Origin: Ignavibacteriota bacterium
Lineage (GTDB): Bacteria; Bacteroidota; Ignavibacteria; Kapaibacteriales; UBA2268
Direction: 5' to 3'
Length of the DNA: 59,076 bases
Assembly (NCBI GenBank): GCA_024636855.1
Contig: JAGXGG010000098.1
Coordinates: forward strand, 1-59,076
In this document: in pieces, positions 54,920 through 59,076 of the stretch
How positions within the stretch are numbered: position 1 is the first letter of the stretch
Layout of the letters: each line of letters begins with the position of its first letter
Position numbers and translations under genes: made by a program
Notes under the pieces: generated by a model
Told to the model about the DNA's origin: nothing
Databases searched by the model: none
Seen by the model: only the letters and a program-made list of their open reading frames with translations

Positions 54920-55766
54920 ATGAAAATAATTCTTCTACTAGTATCTATTCTTTCTATTACCTCTTGTGGAGTAAATGAAATAGATTTTGATAAAAAACAC
55001 TTGGAATAAGAAATATGATATGCTCTATTTAAATCGAGAACAGATGGTTAATGATTTGATATTGAATAGCTTTTAAATTTAAATATAAAGTAGTAATACT
55101 TCAAAAGACAATCTTCCATAATAAATATTTGAAAGTCAATTTGCAAAAGTTTAAATTGAGTTGTTTTTTTAATAATTAAAATAAAAAGTAATGTATGCAA
55201 GTAATAAAGCCAGAAGATTTAGAAAATAAACTAAAAAACTATATTCATGAAATTAATAGTACTGATGAAGCTATAAATCAAATTATCAAATACTTCCATG
55301 AATTTAAAGTTATAGAGAAACTAGATTTTGAAGAACAAGATATGATTTTATTCCAATATGGAATTCATGATTTCGGAGAAGGTCATGGAAAAGAGTTTGA
55401 TTTCGATTTAACTAGACAGATTATACTACCTAATGATGAAGGTTTGATTCAATTAAGTTTGACTTTATATTTTGATGCTACAAAAATGAATAAATTAGAC
55501 TCATTTAATATTTGGTCATCTGAATATACCAATTTTGATAAATGGCAAAATCAAATCAAAAAAACTGAAGGGTATAAGATTTCAGCTAATCAGAAACCCA
55601 AAAGATTTGTTGTTCAATTTTGTTATGTTTGATTCAATATCTTAATGAATTAGTAGTTGAATATAGTTTGGATATTGATCCGGTTAGAGGAAAAACTCTA
55701 TATCTTAACTTTAATAATGACTCTACTTTAATTAATTCTAAAGTCATATCATTCGATAAGAACTAA
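54920..55766 (+). pseudogene. Broken lipoprotein gene, split around an unknown ORF
   Basis: The left part begins MKIILLLVSILSITSCGVNE, a lipoprotein signal with lipobox SITSC, and stops after 29 codons. A frame change of one base restores NKKYDMLYLNREQMVNDLIL then NSF, and a stop ends it at 55076. The right part, from about 55641, reads LNELVVEYSLDIDPVRGK then TLYLNFNND and a stop at 55766. Order and style (R-x-x-M-x-x-DLI, then Y-S-L-D-x-D, then L-x-F) fit the two ends of one family of small Bacteroidota lipoproteins, which is recall rather than a search. The 560 bases between hold an unrelated-looking ORF. Confidence 0.5.
55195..55632 (+). CDS. Protein of unknown function lying inside the broken lipoprotein gene
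   Basis: 145 aa without a signal peptide. The sequence is acidic-helical at the start (DLENKLKNYIHEINSTDEAI) and beta-type later (DMILFQYGIHDFGEGHGKEF, then LTRQIILPND and LIQLSLTLYF). The general look (small, acidic, with a G/D-rich strand segment) is reminiscent of immunity-type or DUF proteins found next to toxins, but I cannot place it. No toxin-like gene, repeat or transposase is adjacent. Intact length argues that it is still a gene. Confidence 0.55.
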   Translation: MQVIKPEDLENKLKNYIHEINSTDEAINQIIKYFHEFKVIEKLDFEEQDMILFQYGIHDFGEGHGKEFDFDLTRQIILPNDEGLIQLSLTLYFDATKMNKLDSFNIWSSEYTNFDKWQNQIKKTEGYKISANQKPKRFVVQFCYV

Positions 55767-55793
55767 ATAAATCATTTAGGCTCTATTATAAAA

Positions 55794-55859
55794 CCCCTAC
55801 GGGGCTATTAGGGTGGTTAAATACTAAATTGCTACAGATATGAAGCCCCGATGGGGCTT
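55794..55859. repeat. Inverted pair of GC-rich hairpins (REPIN-like)
   Basis: Hairpin one is CCCC-TAC-GGGG. Hairpin two is AAGCCCC-GAT-GGGGCTT. Read on opposite strands, the two share AGCCCCG(T/A)(A/T)GGGG, so they form an inverted pair 38 bases apart in otherwise AT-rich DNA. This is the arrangement of REP doublets, which are mobilised by RAYT transposases in other genomes; no RAYT is in the window. Confidence 0.65.
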
Positions 55860-55942
55860 ATCTTACACTATTCGACGATGTCTCTAATTATGTATATTTC
55901 CGATTATTTTCACCATCAATCCGATAAATATTGAAATAATAC

Positions 55943-55974
55943 GTTGTCTTAGACGCAACGCTTTATTATCTTTG
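55943..55974 (+). promoter_or_regulatory. Bacteroidota-type promoter of lepA
   Basis: GTTG (-33) and TATCTTTG (-7, consensus TAnnTTTG) are separated by exactly 20 bases, the favoured spacing. The -7 box ends 23 bases before the lepA ATG. Confidence 0.7.
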
Positions 55975-55997
55975 TAACTTACATAATTCGGAATTTG

Positions 55998-57797
55998 ATG
56001 AAAAACATTAGAAACTTTTGTATTATTGCTCACATTGATCATGGTAAATCTACCTTAGCTGATAGAATACTAGAGCTTACGGGTGCCATCACTCAAAGAG
56101 AAATGATACACGCTCAGATTTTAGATAATAATGCCCTAGAACAAGAAAGGGGTATTACTATCAAGTTACATGCTATTCAGATGGATTACAAAGCTAAGAA
56201 TGGCGAAATATATAAGCTAAATCTTATTGACACTCCTGGACACGTTGATTTTTCTTATGAAGTGTCACGTTCACTCGCTGCTTGCGAAGGTGCTATACTT
56301 GTTGTAGATGCTACTCAGGGTGTAGAAGCTCAAACTATAAGCAACCTCTATATGGCTATAGAAAATGACCTTGATATTATTCCTGTATTAAATAAAATAG
56401 ATTTACCAGCCGCAGCTACAACTAAAGACAATGTAAAAAAGCAAGTTCTAGAGCTAATCGGTGGTAAAGAAGAAGATATAATCGAAGCATCAGGTAAATC
56501 AGGAATGGGTGTTATCGACATATTGGAAGCAATAGTAGAGCGAATCGCCCCACCAAAGGGTGACCCAACTGCGCCTCTGAAAGCACTGATCTATGACTCA
56601 ATATTTGATCCATACCAAGGTGTAGTAGTTAATATTAGAGTAATAGATGGTGAGATAAAAGAAAATGATAAAATCGTATTTATGTCCAACAAAACTGAAC
56701 ATATAGTTGAGCAAGTTGGAGTTATGAAAATGAAAAGAGAGAGAACTAAAGTTCTTTCTGCTGGTAATGTAGGCTATATAACTGCCGCTATCAAAGGGCT
56801 TTCTGATACGAAAGTCGGCGATACAATTACACACCAAAAAGGTGGAGCAACAGAAGCTATTGGTGGTTTTTAAGAAGTAAAACCAATGGTATTCTCTGGT
56901 ATATATCCAACTGATTCTGATGGATTTGAATTATTACGAGAAGCATTGTCTAAACTATCGCTTAATGATAGTGCTGTTACATTCGAGCCAGAATCTTCTA
57001 CGGCTCTTGGCTTTGGCTTCCGTTGTGGTTTCCTTGGTCTTCTACACATGGAGATAGTACAAGAGAGATTGGAGCGTGAATTCAACCAAACAATTATTAC
57101 AACAGTTCCCAATGTACGCTATAATGTCACTAAGACAAATGGCGATATTGTATATATAGATAACCCAGCTCAGATGCCTGATAGAGTATCAATTGTTTCT
57201 CTACGTGAGCCATATATCAGAGCTCAGATTATCACTCCAGACCAATATGTGGGTAATATTATGTCTCTATGTATGGAAAGGCGTGCAGAGATAGTTGACC
57301 AGAAATATTTATCTGAGACCAGAGTAGAATTAATATTCGAGATACCTCTCTCTGAGGTTGTATTTGACTTCTATGATAAGTTGAAATCTACTTCTCGTGG
57401 TTACGCATCACTTGACTATGAGTTCTCAAAAGAAAAAGAAAGCGATTTGGTTAAGCTAGATATAATGCTTAATGGCGAGACTGTCGATGCCCTATCATAT
57501 ATCGTCCATAGGAACAAAGCTCACTCGTGGGGTAAGAAGATCTGCGATAAATTAAAAGAATTAATACCTAAACAAATGTTTGATGTAGCAATACAAGCAG
57601 GTATAGGAAATAAGATTGTTGCTCGTACTAATATTAGTGCTATGCGTAAGAACGTAACTGCCAAATGTTATGGTGGTGATATCTCGCGTAAACGTAAGCT
57701 AATAGAGAAACAAAAAGCTGGTAAAAAGCGTATGAAAATAATAGGTAGTGTAGAAGTGCCACAAGAGGCATTCCACGCCGTGCTATCAATCGATTAG
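55998..57797 (+). pseudogene. lepA: Elongation factor 4 (LepA) gene with one in-frame nonsense codon
   Basis: From the ATG giving [20 protein letters not shown], the frame encodes a normal LepA of 599 codons except that codon 292 (56871-56873) is TAA. Upstream are the G1 HIDHGKST, G3 DTPGHVDF and G4 NKID motifs of the GTPase and domain 2. Downstream, in the same frame, are [32 protein letters not shown] and the C-terminal lysine-rich domain ([19 protein letters not shown]). Family members have G-F-K-x-V-K-P here, so a Lys codon AAA appears changed to TAA. LepA remodels stalled ribosomes. Reinitiation at the ATG 12 bases after the stop, readthrough or a sequencing error are all possible. Confidence 0.9.
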
Positions 57798-57809
57798 GAA
57801 TTAAGAATT

Positions 57810-58727
57810 ATGTCCGTCAAAGAGTATTTAGCAAATCGGAAAAAGAAGAAAGAATTACAACGTGAGAAAATGAAGAGCATGTCTTTTGGAGAAAAAGCTT
57901 TTTCTTTCGGAAAGACGATTTTAGGTGCAATTATAGTAGTTATGATTATAAATGGACTATTAGTAGCATCATTCGTAGTACCAACTGGTTCTATGGAAAA
58001 TGAAGTAATGACGGGTGACTTTTTATTCGTGAATAAATTCGTCTATGGGCCAACAACACCGCAAGTAATACCATTTATAAATCAAGAATTACCATTCTAC
58101 CAATTCCCAGGTATCAAAGATCCTGAGAAAGGTGATGTAATCGTATTCATTTATCCTGGTGATAGAGATCTAATCGAAGCGCAAGAATTTCAGTATTACC
58201 TCAAAAGATGCGTAGCAACGGCAGGTGATACTATCCAGATAATAAATGAAGTCATCTATATAAATGGTGAGAAACAACCTCTTCCTGAAAATGCTAACTT
58301 TAGTGCAAGTAATAACCCAAATGCTCCAGCTGCTTTCCCAATAGGAACTGAATGGACACAAGCAAACTACGGCCCACTAGTTATACCTATGGAAGGTGAT
58401 GTAATTCCCATCTCTAGAGAAAATATAGATAGATGGAGAATATTTATACTTAGAGAAGGTCACAAAGTGACTTTTGATAACCAGAGTGTTTACATAGACG
58501 ATAAACCTACAACTAGCTACACAGTAGAAAGAAATTACTGCTTTGGAATGGGTGATAATAGACGTAATAGTTTGGATAGTCGCTCTTGGGGATTTATTCC
58601 TTATGAAAATGTAACGGGTACTCCAGTAGTAGTTTACTGGTCTTGGGATACTAATATGCCTTTTGGTAGTTTCTTCGACAAGCTTTCTACTATTAGATTC
58701 AACCGAATCGGTAATCTGATAGATTAA
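57810..58727 (+). CDS. lepB: Signal peptidase I
   Basis: 305 aa. One N-terminal membrane helix (about 36-56) follows a basic cytoplasmic stretch. The catalytic Ser61 is in VPTGSMENEVMTGDFLFVNK and the catalytic Lys132 is in YYLKRCVATAGDTIQI. The C-terminal MGDNRRNSLDSRSWGFIP is the family box E. It cleaves Sec and Tat signal peptides at the periplasmic face of the inner membrane. It starts 12 bp after lepA, the classical lepA-lepB order, and is followed after 2 bp by a second signal peptidase-like gene. Confidence 0.95.
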   Translation: MSVKEYLANRKKKKELQREKMKSMSFGEKAFSFGKTILGAIIVVMIINGLLVASFVVPTGSMENEVMTGDFLFVNKFVYGPTTPQVIPFINQELPFYQFPGIKDPEKGDVIVFIYPGDRDLIEAQEFQYYLKRCVATAGDTIQIINEVIYINGEKQPLPENANFSASNNPNAPAAFPIGTEWTQANYGPLVIPMEGDVIPISRENIDRWRIFILREGHKVTFDNQSVYIDDKPTTSYTVERNYCFGMGDNRRNSLDSRSWGFIPYENVTGTPVVVYWSWDTNMPFGSFFDKLSTIRFNRIGNLID

Positions 58728-58729
58728 TC

Positions 58730-59076
58730 TTGAAATCAATCAAAGACATACTGTTTACTATTATTCTAGCAGTGTGTCTTATTCTTTTTATCAAATCCTT
58801 TATACTTGATTTTAGAGTCGTAGCTTCCGAATCAATGGAACCAACGCTTGAGAAAGGCGACATAATACTAATCAGTAAACTCGCTTACGATATATTTGGA
58901 ATAGAATATAATGAGCCCAAATCATCCGATATCATTACTTTCATCCTTGATAATGAACTAATGACAGGCTTTATTAACTTGGGAGAAAATCCTCTTAGTA
59001 GAATTACTGCAGGATCTCTAAGAGACCTTGGTTACGGCACCTCAATGGCGGCAGAAAAATATGATCTTCCTAAAGG
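58730..59076 (+). CDS. Second signal peptidase I-like protein (3' partial, anomalous C-terminal part)
   Basis: 115 aa are visible from a TTG start 2 bp after lepB, running off the window. Residues 1-30 give a membrane helix. ESMEPTLEKGDIILISKLAY carries the catalytic Ser (about residue 35), and KSSDIITFI at 65-72 matches the strand before the catalytic Lys. From residue 73 on, however, the sequence reads LDNELMTGFINLGENPLSRI then TAGSLRDLGYGTSMAAEKYD. This looks like the C-terminal part of an M8 leishmanolysin-like peptidase, not signal peptidase. The junction is near base 58946. Confidence 0.75.
   Translation, partial: MKSIKDILFTIILAVCLILFIKSFILDFRVVASESMEPTLEKGDIILISKLAYDIFGIEYNEPKSSDIITFILDNELMTGFINLGENPLSRITAGSLRDLGYGTSMAAEKYDLPK

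Noticed and set aside
56874-57797. lepA interruption read as a frameshift
   Set aside because: Both halves are in the same frame and only a substitution to TAA is needed, so a frameshift is excluded by the coordinates.

Overview
The window is low-GC (about one third G+C by eye), densely coded bacterial DNA, running from a truncated outer-membrane efflux gene to a truncated signal peptidase gene. Several exported proteins end in type IX secretion (T9SS) type A sorting domains. Together with a TonB-dependent receptor, a GWxTD-domain protein, FG-GAP and BNR-type surface proteins, weak Shine-Dalgarno sites and one clean Bacteroidota-type promoter (TTG-N20-TAnnTTTG), this points to the FCB group (Bacteroidota, Ignavibacteria, Kapabacteria or a relative). 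IspG is the short bacterial type. As I recall, typical Bacteroidota and Chlorobi carry the long insert-containing type, so a deep FCB branch is plausible. I cannot name the species.

Layout. 1-8.5 kb: TolC-like protein (5' partial), a T9SS cargo protein, a Tat-like plus T9SS intradiol dioxygenase, two unknown proteins, an MscS channel, a small membrane protein and a monohaem lipoprotein. 8.6-17.1 kb: FG-GAP T9SS protein, GT9 heptosyltransferase, STAS protein, membrane pyrophosphatase, an unknown exported protein and an MBL-fold lipoprotein. 17.1-23.7 kb: aspS, then a minus-strand ZnuD-like receptor operon with two lipoproteins, a His/Cys-containing small protein and a MazG-type pyrophosphohydrolase, then RidA and a DUF6265-like protein. 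23.7-31.9 kb: minus-strand block with an AddA/RecB-like helicase-nuclease, a C1 peptidase, an outer-membrane barrel protein and four tandem Asp-rich small secreted paralogues. 32-36.5 kb: gapA, pgk, rhomboid protease, ispG. 36.5-41.6 kb: small exported protein, tRNA-Leu, HpnE-like oxidoreductase, separate coaC and coaB, der. 41.6-47 kb: three T9SS proteins (two of them paralogues), ruvX, GWxTD protein, Cys-motif membrane protein. 47-51.5 kb: folB, a GIY-YIG gene flanked by hairpin repeats, a class C beta-lactamase-like lipoprotein, and a BON-domain locus with a tandem duplication. 51.5-59 kb: folK, dnaG, YbbR-like protein, a broken lipoprotein gene split around an unknown ORF, lepA with one in-frame nonsense codon, lepB and a second signal peptidase gene cut by the window end.

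How the genes work together. Housekeeping pieces cover glycolysis (gapA-pgk), isoprenoid and hydroxysqualene-type chemistry (ispG, HpnE-like), folate (folB, folK), coenzyme A (coaB, coaC), replication and repair (dnaG, ruvX, AddA-like), translation (aspS, der, lepA) and protein export (two signal peptidases, T9SS cargo). The accessory interest lies in four places: the Asp-rich paralogue array coupled to a barrel protein, the metal-uptake operon, the duplicated BON/small-basic-protein locus, and the hairpin repeats around the GIY-YIG gene.

Two points need care. lepA is intact except for one TAA codon. The last gene changes from signal peptidase I sequence to something resembling the C-terminal end of an M8 (leishmanolysin-like) peptidase, which may be an assembly chimera at a contig edge. 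No CRISPR array, integrase or complete insertion sequence was seen.
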